64,000 nt of DNA from Anthopleura xanthogrammica (GCA_964019055.1 OZ025207.1:23442617-23506616), one strand, 5' to 3'. Counted from the stretch's first letter, positions 1-10,381 are shown. Made by a program: numbers and translations. Notes: generated by a model from the sequence alone, not told the origin.

Positions 1-540
1 AAAGCCGCAGAACACGAAAAAGATCTATAATCATATGTATGCAGATTTGTGCTGGAACTTGTTGTTTCAGGGTTCGATCTGTGAGTTAGCCATGCCCTGA
101 CTTAGATCAGCCAAGAGGTTGTTTCAGGGTTCGATCTGTGGGTTAGCCATGCCCTGACTTAGATCAGCCCAGAGGTTGTTTCAGGGTTCGATCTGTGAGT
201 TAGCCATGCCCTGACGTAGATCAGCCCAGAGGTTGTTTCAGGGTTTGATCTGTGAGTTAGCCATGCCCTGACTTAGATCAGCCCAGAGGTTGTTTCAGGG
301 TTTGATCTGTGAGTTAGCCATGCCCTGACTTAGATCAGCCCAGAGGTTGTTTCAGGGTTCGATCTGTGGGTTAGCCATGCCCTGACTTAGATCAGCCCAG
401 AGTTGTTTCAGGGTTCGATCTGTGGGTTAGCCATGTCCTGACTTAGATCAGCCCAGAGGTTGTTTCAGGGTTCGATCTGTGGGTTAGCCATGCCCTCACT
501 TAGATCAGCCCAGAGGTTGTTTCAGGGTTCGATTTATAAA
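1..540 (+). repeat. Tandem array of ~58-bp repeat, about 9 copies (array 1)
   Basis: Direct tandem copies of a unit that begins at GTTGTTTCAGGGTTCGATC and contains a near-palindrome, CTGACTTAGATCAG. Copies differ by a few substitutions and one single-base deletion. The array reaches the left edge, so its true start is outside the window. The last unit breaks off just after GGTTCGAT at about 533. The same family forms arrays at 40140-40920 and, inverted, at 59955-60185. Confidence 0.97.
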
Positions 541-1740
541 TTCTGGTAAGATACAATGTGTTTAGTATTAAAGAACGAATTCAAATCAAACGCTGAAGGC
601 ACTGGGCTTACTTTCCCACCTCAATTATATATTCAGAATATTCTAAATTTTCACATTTCAGTTGTCTAGTAAATGGAACGAGTGAAACAATGTCGAAATC
701 GTTGTCCCACCCTCCGTAAAAAGCGCGGGAAACACTTAACTTCCGGTTAATCGTACCCGCGTCTTACTTGCGCCAAATTGTTTCAAAATCGCAAAAATTT
801 AATTCATCAGATCCTTCAACAAACTGTGTTTGAAACTTGTATTTGAACTTGTACTAAAGCGCTATTTCTTCCAAAACTGAATAAAAGTTAACTACAACAC
901 GTAGTCAGAAATAAGGAGACTGCCAACAAGACAAGTCCAACCCGACACTTGTTTCAAAGCACTTCTTTTGATGTGTCGCGAATATCGTTATGTAAGGTGT
1001 TATGCCCGATTTTGTTTTGGTTATGTTACGAAAGAGTTTCGTCCCAAGTGCTCTTGCCACGTGAGCAATGGTTTTGAGGTTTTTTTCGTTATTCTTTCGC
1101 AACTATAAGTGAGAATAGATGAAGATAAACAACACTGGCATTCCTATGATTAGTATTCCCACATAGAAACGAGCAAAACTGAAAAGACTATAAGAAAGTT
1201 TTACTCATTTCTTTTTACGACTCTAGTTGTTGTTTTTTTTTTTTTCATTTTTGCCCTTTCCGTGACAGCAGCAATAACATCAACAATAAACATCAATTTT
1301 ATCGAAATCTAGGGTGTGGCTATCAAAATTAAACAATATCCACTCCCTGTTTCATAGAGTTTGTTGAATTGTACTTCGGTATTTTGATCGCATTTATATC
1401 CAATACAACAAAATAGAAAGGAATCGAGTCTAAGTTCACTCTGATGTCAGTATAAACACGGAAACCAACGGTACACTGCATGAATGGCATTCCTGAATGT
1501 GGATTTTTAAACACGATTCGGTAACTTAAAAGGTGTGAATGACGTCATACGAAAGACAGTCTTAAAAAACTTAAGACTCTCTTTATTTTTATTCTTTTTT
1601 TTTTTTTTTTTTATTTAATTAATCTATGATTATTTTCCCACTGTTTTTAAAAAGGCAAATACATAGTGGATTTCAATAGCGAGGGAACAGAGTGTTTTAG
1701 CCTAATTTTAATGTTACAACTAAAAGGAAATGATGTACTT
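541..1740. other. No supported gene
   Basis: AT-rich sequence with poly-T stretches near 1232 and 1595. A 61-codon minus-strand reading frame at 1329-1514 has a fairly ordinary amino-acid composition and could be part of an exon, but I recognise no family and see no convincing splice context. Confidence 0.5.
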
Positions 1741-2150
1741 TAAAATGCTCTTTACAAATTGCCAAGACTAAAAGTCATTAAATTTTCATCTCCAAAATCC
1801 TTTAACTCCTGCCCCTCCTTACACAACTTTGTGTCTTAAAATAAAACGATTCACTTTTTGTCGAATATTAGTACCTTATTTGGAGCCGCCGCTTGTTTCT
1901 CAAACCTTTCGACAGATCAACTACACGTGATGTTACACGTGAAATATGATCTGCGCATGCTCGAATAATTGGCTCTTTTTACTTTGGGCGTAATTATTAT
2001 GCAATATTTCGTAAGATTTTAGAATTAAAGAATTTCATCTTCAAAGTTTCTTACACACGAAATGCAAAAATCTCAACAAACAAAAACTGTCACTATTTGA
2101 ATAGTCAAACCATTCGTGAATTTCGGGTGCAGATTAGGGAGCGGGTTCCG
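1740..2150. repeat. Direct repeat copy 1 flanking the left hypothetical gene
   Basis: This block is clearly related, in the same orientation, to 4085-4500. Shared stretches include GTCGAATATTAGTACCTTAT, the segment around ACACGTGATGTTACACGTG, and the GTGCAGATT stretch. The two copies lie about 2.3 kb apart and bracket the minus-strand hypothetical gene, which fits an old tandem duplication of gene plus flank. Confidence 0.8.
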
Positions 2151-2744
2151 CCCGAGCGGTTTTCCCAGTGAAATTAAAATCTTGTCCCACCCACAATCAA
2201 CCAAAAAAAAATCAGTTTTCCAGGATACCACTAAGGTTATATGGATCTTCCATGTATTCTCAAAGGACAGTAAAACTTTGAACTAAATGAAATCATATTT
2301 CTGATTTTAAATCAGAGTTTTAGATTCCGAGATATTCCAGCTCTAATCGCAATAATTTGGGACATAGCAACGGTAACTAAAGGAATCGGAAACATTAATT
2401 GATTATTCTTTTTGATATATCGACTTTCTGATTAATTAATTAGCTTGAAAACTCTTTTGATTTCAAGTATTTTTATTACATAACATTAAGTGAAATTATA
2501 TACATGTAAAATCCTCTGGGCCAGTAATTCCTAGAATGAAAAATGTAACTCAAGGATGGAAGAAATCATAGCATCGATTTTGAAATAAAGTAAATTATTA
2601 TTCATACAATTGCTATTCTTCAGAGCTGATAGAAAATAATATTAAATATAGTTTATTTTTGACACAGAACTTTTCCTCAATTTCTTTTTTTTTTAATGAA
2701 TAAAAAGCTCCTTAAAGTTTTTCTGTTGTTTTAATTTACGTTGT

Positions 2745-2850
2745 TTCTTACAACTCATCGTTTTTATTTCTTTCGATAATATCACATCGTAAGTCATACG
2801 TGGTCATTTTGATGCCATTGATTTTAGCTTCAATTTTTTTTACAACCTTT
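2745..2850 (-). pseudogene. Partial duplicate of the hypothetical gene's 3' coding end
   Basis: Read on the minus strand, this repeats the last ~33 codons of the gene at 2903-4000 (EAKINGIKMTT, then a diverged tail) and lies immediately downstream of that gene's stop. It has no start and is preceded by a poly-A-like run, so it looks like a decaying tandem remnant of the gene end. Confidence 0.8.
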
Positions 2851-2902
2851 CGGATCAAATTCTTAATGTTCTTCTTGTGTTAATTTACATTGTTCCTTAC
2901 AA

Positions 2903-4000
2903 CTAATCGTTCCAGTTTCTTTCCATAAGATCAGATCGTAAGTCAAACGTGGTCATTTTGATGCCATTGATTTTAGCTTCAATTTGATATTTCTCAATTT
3001 GTTCACATACAGCTTGTCTTCTGGACGGGCGCTTCCTGAGGTACTCGTGAAACAGAATGTCCTCTTCGAGACTTGAATAAGTCGAATCAGTAAAATGCTT
3101 TTCCTCTGTGACATTTTGGCTTGCGATGCCTTCAACAAAGCCTAAAGAATCGTTGTCTGTTCCCTGGACAACGATAAAATTAACTTTGTGATAAGTACGA
3201 CACATTCTTTTTGTGTTGTGTTGTACTTGTTTGGGGGAGTGAACTTCACTTGGTATGTCATCAAACTCCATTTCTTCTTCTTCTTCGTCTTCCTCTTCTT
3301 CTTCGTTGCTTTCATCTTGTTCTTCTTGCTTCTCGTGATAAAAGCAGCGTACACTGTTTTCTTGGCTACTTACTTTTTCTTGTTTACCTTCGATAGAAAA
3401 ATCATGTCGTGTTGCTTGGACAACTGGGGCTTGATAAGAAAAAAACGGCGTTTCAATCCTGCCTGTAACCACCTCTGTTATATTCTCCTCTTTGTGTTCA
3501 GCGTCATCAATGGCTGATAGAGAGTGTTCGTATCTTTTTGGGGGGGTTGTTGCTTCATCGTCTTCCATCGGTGTCTTCAGTGACATCCTGTTATGCAATT
3601 CATCGTTGTTTCCATCCAATGAAACGTAACTAACTCCCAAAGTTTGGGATTTTTTCCCAATATCATTTCTCTTTGCTCTTCTGAATGCTTGGCTACGTGT
3701 CAGCTTGACTTTTGGTCTTTGGGAGACGTTTACTTCAGTCTTTTCTTCACCAGGTAGTATTTCTACAGCAGTTGACAGTCCCTTTGTGGTTTTTCTTATA
3801 TCCTTCAGTGTTGTAGATGAAAACTGCTTTGAAAATTGCCTAGTCGAACAGTCCAAAATGGTGTCATCTTTGATAAGAATGTTCCTAGTCAAACCGCTAT
3901 ATTTTGGTTTAGTCGGTGAGGAACTAGTTGTGGTGGATGGGAACGATTCGAGACTTAGTTTCTTGTGTAACTTTGAAAGCTGACGAGATGAGTTCTCCAT
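2903..4000 (-). CDS. Uncharacterised single-exon protein, 365 aa (left member of inverted pair)
   Basis: I do not recognise this protein. It is one uninterrupted reading frame starting at ATG 4000 (MENSSRQ). It is hydrophilic, rich in Ser, Thr, Lys and Glu, with no signal peptide or membrane segment. Visible features are a basic patch near residues 95-118 (KVKLTRSQAFRRAKR), an acidic Glu/Asp block near 228-247, and a conserved C-terminal region (SSLEEDILFHEYLRKRP through IKMTTFDL). The paralogue at 5126-6229 is roughly 90% identical, with differences that keep the frame, which argues that both code for protein. The composition suggests a disordered nuclear or regulatory protein, but that is inference. 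Lack of introns beside intron-rich neighbours would also fit an old retrocopy or a transposon passenger. Confidence 0.7.
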   Translation of the reverse strand: MENSSRQLSKLHKKLSLESFPSTTTSSSPTKPKYSGLTRNILIKDDTILDCSTRQFSKQFSSTTLKDIRKTTKGLSTAVEILPGEEKTEVNVSQRPKVKLTRSQAFRRAKRNDIGKKSQTLGVSYVSLDGNNDELHNRMSLKTPMEDDEATTPPKRYEHSLSAIDDAEHKEENITEVVTGRIETPFFSYQAPVVQATRHDFSIEGKQEKVSSQENSVRCFYHEKQEEQDESNEEEEEDEEEEEMEFDDIPSEVHSPKQVQHNTKRMCRTYHKVNFIVVQGTDNDSLGFVEGIASQNVTEEKHFTDSTYSSLEEDILFHEYLRKRPSRRQAVCEQIEKYQIEAKINGIKMTTFDLRSDLMERNWND

Positions 4001-4084
4001 GGCGATTAGTACCTAATTACGATCCAGAAGCAAAGCTGCCAGAGTAACCTAAAAATGACCCGATTTTGAAAGGGAGCCAGCTTT

Positions 4085-4500
4085 TAAAGACCAATAATAA
4101 TGACTTATGAATTATTCAACTTTTTATCTTTAAATCCTTCAACTCCTGCCTTTCTAAATCAGACGAATTAATTTTGTCGAATATTAGTACCTTATTTGGA
4201 GTCGCCGTTTGTTATTCAAACTTTTCGACAGATCAACTACACGTGATGTTACACGTGAAATATGATCTCCGCATGCTCGACAAATTGGCTCTTTTTACTT
4301 TCGACGTCATTTTGTCGTTTTTCAGACCAGATCTTGTTCTTCAGTGTTATGCTATTAAGAATTATGCAATATTTCCTAAGATATTAGATATTAGAAATTA
4401 AAAAGTTTCATCTTCAAAGATGTTAAACAAAAACTCTCTCCATTTGAATCGTTTTATCATTCGTGAAATTCAGGTGCAGATTCAGGAGCGTCTTCATGCT
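4085..4500. repeat. Direct repeat copy 2, in the spacer between the divergent genes
   Basis: Same-orientation relative of 1740-2150. It occupies much of the space between the two head-to-head genes but has no mirrored counterpart next to the right-hand gene. The asymmetry suggests that the inversion and the tandem duplication were separate events. Confidence 0.78.
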
Positions 4501-5030
4501 TCCTAACTCTGTTGGCAATATCCATGCCGGTTCGGACTTGGACCTCGGAATTAGTTAGTATAGCAAAAGGTGCATCTTATTGATTTTGTGACCCCCTGCT
4601 CAAAATCCTATATCCGCCGCAGCACTTACCAACATACTAAAAATACTCCTAAATCCTTTTGTTGAAACGGAGAAACAGAGCCGAAAAACCATCTTTGCGA
4701 GGCAGAGGACAATATATCAAACATACTCAAATCACTGATGTGGTTCAATCAAGAAGCAGTTACCCTGGGCTTGAACTACACAGCGATAAAAAAAAACAGC
4801 ATCATATGAACAGCGCCGCAAGTTCCGCCAATGTGAAGACAGAGATCAGTACGTTAAAAGTAAAGAATGAAAAAAACAAAAAAATTTAAATCATAAAAAA
4901 ACAAAAACAAAAAATCCAAAACAAAATAAAACGAATAAAGTGCAAAACAACACACTGTTTATATTGTATGTTAAGAAAAAGCTCTAGTTATTCATTTATG
5001 GACGTCATTCCCTGAGTGACGTCAATACTA
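4501..5030. other. Unmirrored part of the divergent intergenic region
   Basis: A-rich sequence with poly-A stretches at 4790 and 4870-4930. A short plus-strand frame at 4659-4889 is Lys/Asn-rich and probably not coding. No promoter element is recognised before the CRE at 5017. Confidence 0.4.
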
Positions 5031-5047
5031 TTGGTCTTTTAAAGCAG
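5017..5047 (+). promoter_or_regulatory. Perfect CRE palindrome and inverted CCAAT box upstream of the right-hand gene
   Basis: TGACGTCA at 5017-5024 is the full cAMP-response element, followed by ATTGG at about 5030, roughly 100 bp before the ATG at 5126. In the mirrored promoter of the left gene the ATTGG box is retained but the CRE position reads AAGTCATT, so the palindromic site is lost there. Function is inferred from motif and position only. Confidence 0.5.
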
Positions 5048-6545
5048 GCTCCCTTTCAAAATCGGGTCACTGATATTTAGGTTACTCTGGTAGCTTTGCA
5101 TCTGGATCATCCTAAGGTATTAATAATGGAGGACTCATCTCGTCAGCATTCAAAGTTACACAAGAAACTAAGTCTCGAATCGTTCCCATCCACCACAACT
5201 AGTTCCCCACCCACCAAACCAAAATATAGCGATTTGACTAGAAACATTCTTATCAAAGATGACACCATTTTGGACTGTGCGACTAGGAAATTTTCAAAGC
5301 AGTTTAGTCAGTCTTCATCTACAACACTGAAGGATATAAGAAAAACGACAAAGGGACTGTCAACTGCTGTAGAAATACTGCCTAGTGAAGAAAAGACTGA
5401 AGTAAACGTCTCCCAAAGACCAAAAGTCAAGCTGACACGTAGCCAAGCATTCAGAAGAACAAAGAGAAATGATATTGGGAAAAAATCCCAAACTTTGGGA
5501 GTTAGTTACGTTTCATTGGATGGAAACCATGATGAATTGCATAACAGAATGTCGCTGAAGACACCGATGGAAGACGATGAAGCAACAACCCCCCCAAAAA
5601 GATACGAACACTCTCTGTCAACCATTGATGACACTAAACACAAAGAGGAAAATATAACAGAGGTGGTTACAGGCAGGATTGAAACGCCGTTTTTTTCTTA
5701 CCAAGCCCCAGTTGTCCAAGCAACACGACATGATTTTTGTATCGAAGGTAAACAAGAAAAAGTAAGCCAAGAAAACAGTGTACGCTGTTTTTATCGCGAG
5801 CAACAAGAAGAACAAGATGAAAGCGATGAAGAAGAAGAAGAGGAAGATGAAGAAGAAGAAACGGAGGTTGATGACATACCAAGTGAAGTTCACTCCCCCG
5901 ACGAAGTACAACACAACACAATACGAATGTGTCGTACTTATCACAAAGTTAATTTTATCGTTGTCCAGGGAACAGACAACGATTCTTTAGGCTTTGTTAA
6001 AGGCATGGCAAGCCAAAATGTCACAGAGAAAAAGCATTCTACTGATTCGACTTATTCAAGTCTCGAAGAGGACATTCTGTTTCACGAGTACCTCAGAAAG
6101 CGCCCGTCCAGAAGACAAGCTGTATGTGAACAAATCGAGAAATATCAAATTGAAGCTAAAATCAATGGCATCAAAATGACCACGTTTGACTTACGATCTG
6201 ATCTTATCGAAAGAAATAGGTACGATTAATCTTAAGGAAAAATGTAAATTAACACAAGAACATTAAGAAGAAACTGAGGAAAAGTTGTAAAAAAAAATAT
6301 TTTTTTCTATATATTTTCTAACATCTCTGAAGAATTTGACTTGTATAAGAATATATTTTATATTAATAACTAATAACTACAAGTTATTCCAACCAAAAGA
6401 GTTTTGCATAGCTAATTTACCAATCAGAAAATCGATTAATTTATAAGCCGCCCTAAGAAACAAATTAAAGCAAGTCGAAATTTAATTGATTTTTTCTGGT
6501 TGGTTTTGGGTGGGGCAAGTTTATATTTGGAAAACCTCCGGCACG
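5030..6545 (+). repeat. Right arm of large inverted duplication
   Basis: Mirror of 2150-4080. Outside the gene the match is patchy but continuous in order: AACACAAGAACATTAAGAA after the stop, AAAAGAGTTTTGCATAGC at about 6395, TCAGAAAATCGATTAAT at about 6425, and TGGGTGGGGCAAG at about 6509. Confidence 0.85.
5126..6229 (+). CDS. Uncharacterised single-exon protein, 367 aa (right member of inverted pair)
   Basis: Paralogue of the minus-strand gene at 2903-4000, sharing its order of features: Ser/Thr-rich N-terminus, basic RSQAFRRTKR patch, acidic Glu/Asp block near residues 230-248, and the conserved EDILFHEYLRKRP and IKMTTFDLRSDL motifs near the end. I chose the ATG at 5126 (MEDSSRQ) because it aligns with the start of the left gene; the ten codons upstream are open but have no ATG. 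Changes between the copies include small in-frame indels (SQSS near residue 58, an extra Glu). The mirrored promoter and 3' flank show it arose by segmental inverted duplication rather than by independent retroposition. Function unknown. Confidence 0.72.
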   Translation: MEDSSRQHSKLHKKLSLESFPSTTTSSPPTKPKYSDLTRNILIKDDTILDCATRKFSKQFSQSSSTTLKDIRKTTKGLSTAVEILPSEEKTEVNVSQRPKVKLTRSQAFRRTKRNDIGKKSQTLGVSYVSLDGNHDELHNRMSLKTPMEDDEATTPPKRYEHSLSTIDDTKHKEENITEVVTGRIETPFFSYQAPVVQATRHDFCIEGKQEKVSQENSVRCFYREQQEEQDESDEEEEEEDEEEETEVDDIPSEVHSPDEVQHNTIRMCRTYHKVNFIVVQGTDNDSLGFVKGMASQNVTEKKHSTDSTYSSLEEDILFHEYLRKRPSRRQAVCEQIEKYQIEAKINGIKMTTFDLRSDLIERNRYD

Positions 6546-7660
6546 GTAATTGGTTCGCTGTTGTCTTTAGCACTGATTGTCTTCTTAATAATTTAACGAA
6601 CGAGGAAACTTCGCAAAGCATTCTGGTAGTGGTAATAAAATGATACCATGAAGCCGGGCTATTGAACTTTTTTTCTAGTGGATTCAATGTATACTTGATA
6701 TACAATAGACATATACCATGGAATATCTATCCTACAAGGCACATTTTTATTTTGTATCTGATACACGAGCCTTAGGTGATTTTTTTTTTGGTTTTCGGAG
6801 GCTTTTAGTAGAAGTGTTCAACGTCATCTCATATTTGTTCGAAAAAATGTCTTAGCGTTTTGTCTTGCAAAGTGAATTGAATGAGAAAAATATCTTATCC
6901 AAGGTGGCGAGTCTCACATCTTTTGCTACGTCAAACACCGCAAATATCGTAAGAATTTCTTTAGTTTTTTAATCAAAAGAATCCCCAAAAACGTTGGGCC
7001 ATATTTTGAAATTTGTGTTGTTTATATGTTCTTTTTTATTTTATTTTATTTTATTTTTTGGTTTTGTTTTTTGTTTTTGTTTTCATAGCTGTTTTTACCG
7101 ACAAAAACCGACAAGAGGGCTTGTCTAATTTATGGTTTTGCGCCCGGGCTATGATCAGGCCGTTTTGGGCCGTAGGATTTCAGTTGGTTGCACCGCCACT
7201 TTCCGCTCGCCCAGTTGATGATATCCTTTTTTTCTTACAAACACCCTGCCTGACTTGACTTCCACTCTTTATCCCTTGGACAATGGTTGATTTTTGATGA
7301 AAACTAGGATTTCGACGTTTCCATCTTCTGACAAATCCGCAAAATTTTCCATTGCATTAATTTGATAGTCCCCTTCACAGTTTCCTTCGCCATCTTGAAA
7401 GGAGTTGAGCTAGCAATGATGGAGACGTGAATAATTGTCCAAGGTGTTAGTATAGGTAATAGGACTACATGCTGTCCGATTTCATAGGAAAGAATTGGAA
7501 CAAATAATTAACAAAGAACAATTTTCTTCTTCGTCGATCCGTCATTTTGAATTCAGGACAAAGTAAACAAAGCCGACAAGCGTAAGCTGCGCGCTGATTG
7601 GTTGAAAGGTAATTGCTATTGTTTTACACGAGTTTTGATTGGCTGAGGGAAACTTCTAAG
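6546..7660. other. No supported gene
   Basis: Noncoding-looking sequence with a TTTTA-rich stretch at 7030-7080. No exon of the PM20D2-like gene is visible here on the plus strand. Confidence 0.5.
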
Positions 7661-7773
7661 TATAGCTCGGTTTGGAGAACAAAATAATAGATTCCAATTC
7701 TCAGGAGATTAAAATTCTTATGGTTTGTCCTCCAAATAGAGCTCCTTTGACGACACGTGCAAGGGGTTTGTTA
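7661..7773. mobile_element. Palindromic MITE, family A, diverged copy
   Basis: Recognised by its order of blocks: GGAGAACAAAATAATAG, the central CCAATTCTCAGGAGATTAAAA, then GTTTGTCCTCCAAAT and CACGTGCAAGGGG. It matches the better copies at 10701-10831, 38607-38744 and 42216-42353, but its terminal GACCCC block is lost. Confidence 0.7.
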
Positions 7774-7816
7774 TGAACGTCGTGGAAGAAACTAATAAAT
7801 TGCATTCCCATTTCAG

Positions 7817-8199
7817 GTTGTACTGTTGACATAGAGTTTGGTACTACTTACTACTCGAATTTGGAATCCAACCCAACGATGGCCAGTTTATATCAAAAGA
7901 ACGCCGAGACTCTTGGTGTCCAGTTCCCCTCTCTTGCAGAACAAAAGGCGAAAGTCCTGGGTTCTACAGACATGGGTAATGTCTCCCACGTGACTCCTTC
8001 CATACATCCCATATATAGTATCGATAGTATGGCTGTCAATCATTCGTATGCATTCACTGCAGCAGTGGGTACTGATGTTGCACATGACAAGACACTGATT
8101 GCAGCTAAAGCAATGGCCATGACTGCTGTAGATTTATTCTGTAGTCAAGACCTCAGGGAACAAGCTAAGCAAGAATTCACCAAGGCTCACTCCAAATAA
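7817..8199 (+). CDS. PM20D2: Peptidase M20 domain-containing protein 2 (PM20D2)-like, last exon only
   Basis: Family: M20-type metallohydrolases; PM20D2 is a cytosolic dipeptidase or metabolite-repair amidohydrolase. The exon begins after a TTTCAG acceptor at 7816, with two bases completing a split Gly codon. It reads GCTVDIEF, then SNPTMASLYQKN, the family signature GSTDMGNVSHV followed by PSIHP (which carries the metal-site histidine of this family), and the C-terminal helix AAKAMAMTAVDLF, ending at TAA 8197-8199. This is about the last 126 residues of a protein usually near 430. No upstream exon is visible from 1 to 7816, so the rest lies beyond the left edge (with the inverted gene pair nested in an intron) or has been lost. 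Confidence 0.85.
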
Positions 8200-9030
8200 A
8201 CTAGTTGACATGACCGTATATACTGTAATGAAGTCATACTTTTTATTCAAAGCTTAGGGACCGGTCATTATTCATGTGGGGGGGGGGGGGGGGGTTGTCT
8301 GCATTAAAACATTTTTCCCTGACCCACCCCTTGAAGTATTAAATTTAATTTTATAAACATAACCCCAACAGATTAATGGGATTTATCAAGAGATACTGCT
8401 CCATAATCACAATCTCTCCATAATCTCCTCTCCATAATCATACTAAAATCACACTAATCGCACTAAAACACTAACTTTATTGTATTCATCGCTGGTTAGG
8501 TCTCATTTTTGTTTTGCTTCGCAAGTTTATGCTCCCCAGTCAGTCATTCAAGGATTTGATATTAATTGAGAGGACCCAACGACGCGCTATACCAAGTTGA
8601 TATTCAAATATGTTAATCTTTCTTATAAGGATTGTTTAATTCATCTTATTTTGACTCCACTTCGGCTTATAACTACATCACACTGACGCTTGGGCAGGAC
8701 TCCTTCGTTCTCCCTAAGGACCCCACGCTACCATCTCACGTGCATAATCAGGCTACGTGCCGGCAAAATATTAATTTATTCCAATCTCGTGCCTCAATTG
8801 TCACAAATTACATCATTTGTTGCCACTTCATTATTGGTTAGAATACCTTGATCTAGTCTTCTTTTCATGTGCTAATCTAGCCTTGTCAAATTGAACCTAG
8901 ATAACAACATTTCATACTGTCATGGCAAATCACGTCGTGATTTGTTCAGTTTATATCTCAATCTACCAAGTTTTAGAACTTCTCTTTTTCTTAACACTTT
9001 TTTTAGTTCGTATAACTAATATTTGGAATT
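8200..9030. other. No gene; poly-G tract of 17 at 8278-8294
   Basis: Downstream flank of the PM20D2-like exon. It contains a 17-base G tract and a short imprecise repeat of CTCCATAATC units at 8399-8440. No coding signal is recognised. Confidence 0.6.
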
Positions 9031-9034
9031 CAAA

Positions 9035-9196
9035 AGCGAAGCGCACAGATGACGTCAGTATTCAGGTTTGTCTGAGTTTATAATTTATTCCAAGCATTCT
9101 TGCATTCAAGACAAAAGAAAATGAGTATTTACGAATCCCTCGAAATTCAGTTTTGGTTCGAGTTTTGGCCTGATAATAGTAACTGTGCGCTTCGCT
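9035..9196. mobile_element. Small MITE-like element with AGCGAAGCGCAC terminal inverted repeats
   Basis: AGCGAAGCGCACA at 9035 is mirrored as TGTGCGCTTCGCT at 9184-9196. The ~160-bp length and lack of coding capacity fit a non-autonomous DNA transposon. Superfamily unknown. Confidence 0.55.
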
Positions 9197-9292
9197 ATTC
9201 CTGACAACTTAAAAGCTAAAATGAAACTTCAATTTTTTTCCTTAACTTTTAAACTTTTAAAAGTACGTCGATATATCTCTCGAGACTTAAGC

Positions 9293-9512
9293 CCCATTCA
9301 CACCAACTAACCTTGGTATTTATTAATTCATCTATCGCATTTCCTTCGTCGTTTGGCTGCCATCTTTATATACAGGGTTAAAACTACATCTCCAAAGTAC
9401 TTTAGTTAAAGAAGGTTTGAAAGTTGTTTAGTTAGGCGTACAGGCTGATGGAAGGGCACTAGTTCAACTAAACAACCTTTAAACATGTTTAAAGGTCCGG
9501 TGTGAATGGGTT
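9293..9512. mobile_element. MITE-like element with CCCATTCACACC terminal inverted repeats
   Basis: CCCCATTCACACC near 9293 is mirrored by GGTGTGAATGGG near 9500-9511. An internal inverted stretch (CCTTTAAACATGTTTAAAGG at about 9475) is near the right end. It is followed by a 20-base G tract at 9521-9540. Confidence 0.55.
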
Positions 9513-9540
9513 ATTAGCCCGGGGGGGGGGGGGGGGGGGG

Positions 9541-10160
9541 TTATTAGGTTAGTTTTTGATGGCGAGTACAATGTACCTTCCAGTACAACCCGAGCTACAA
9601 CCTTAGCCTTGCTCACGACTAAGTCAAGATTGAGTGCGTAGAAAGAGCTAATGGCTTGACCGGCTTATATGACAATGTAATCTAATCTGATTCCAGTGGT
9701 GTAGCTGGCTCTTGGCAAAAAGGCACCTGCCTACACAAACAAACACAACGACCCCTAGAAAGACTCCCCTAGAATATCCCTGGCTTTGCTCGGTTGCTCA
9801 TACCTATACTAAAGTGCACTAAAGTGGGACCCTGGCTACGCCACTGGATTCTATTCACATCACGTATCTGGTGAAACTAACCTTTAATTCCAAAAGAGGC
9901 TTGTTGAACAGGGAACTACAAGTAGGTCTCTAATTCAAAACAGTCTTGATTAGACAAAACTAAACATGCTTATCATATAAAGAATACATTCAAGGAAACG
10001 ATTCTCATATTTCTAAAATTCTGTTGCAAAACAGAGTCGTCATGATAGATACAACATTGCACTAAAAGATAAGAAAGATGGTTACGTTGAATAAGGACCA
10101 GTGCATACTATGGAGTACTACAGAATCACTTCAGTGCATGTAGGTTACTACTCGCACTAT
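9541..10160. other. No supported gene
   Basis: Noncoding flank downstream of the PARP14-like gene. No motif recognised. Confidence 0.5.
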
Positions 10161-10164
10161 TGAA

Positions 10165-10381
10165 TTGTTATCAAGTATTCAGGATAGCACTGTGAGTCAT
10201 AAAACACTACAAAACTACAAATGTAATCAAGTACTCAGACCGGGATAGCACTGTGAGTCATGAAACACTACAAAACTACAAATATAATCAAGTACTCAGA
10301 CCGGGATAGCACTGTGAGTCATGAAACACTACAAATGTAATCAAGTACTCAGACCGGGATAGCACTGTGAGTCATGAAACA
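10165..10381 (-). repeat. Tandem copies of the PARP14-like gene's C-terminal coding segment in its 3' flank
   Basis: About four copies of a ~56-bp unit (near 10171, 10220, 10281 and 10336) abut the stop codon. Read on the minus strand each resembles the end of the gene: FHDSQCYP is retained in most, but a short insertion (CGGTCTGAG) replaces the EYL part and stop codons follow. They are therefore duplicates of the last ~18 codons placed downstream, in the presumed 3' UTR. Confidence 0.9.

Larger units (their letters stand above)
2150..4080 (-). repeat. Left arm of large inverted duplication
   Basis: Reverse-complement similarity to 5030-6545 covers the 5' flank (the stretch around CGATTTTGAAAGGGAGCC), the whole gene, its 3' flank and sequence out to a TGGGTGGGRCAAG block at about 2190 (mirrored at about 6510). 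The spacer of roughly 0.95 kb between the arms is not mirrored. Confidence 0.85.

Noticed and set aside
1..540. Possible CRISPR array
   Set aside because: Units are contiguous with no unique spacers, and the genome is eukaryotic; it is a tandem satellite.
3142..3517. Frames opposite or out of phase with the unknown genes, and the same at 5618-5990
   Set aside because: Shadows of the paralogous genes; only the longer frame conserves sequence between the two copies in both directions.
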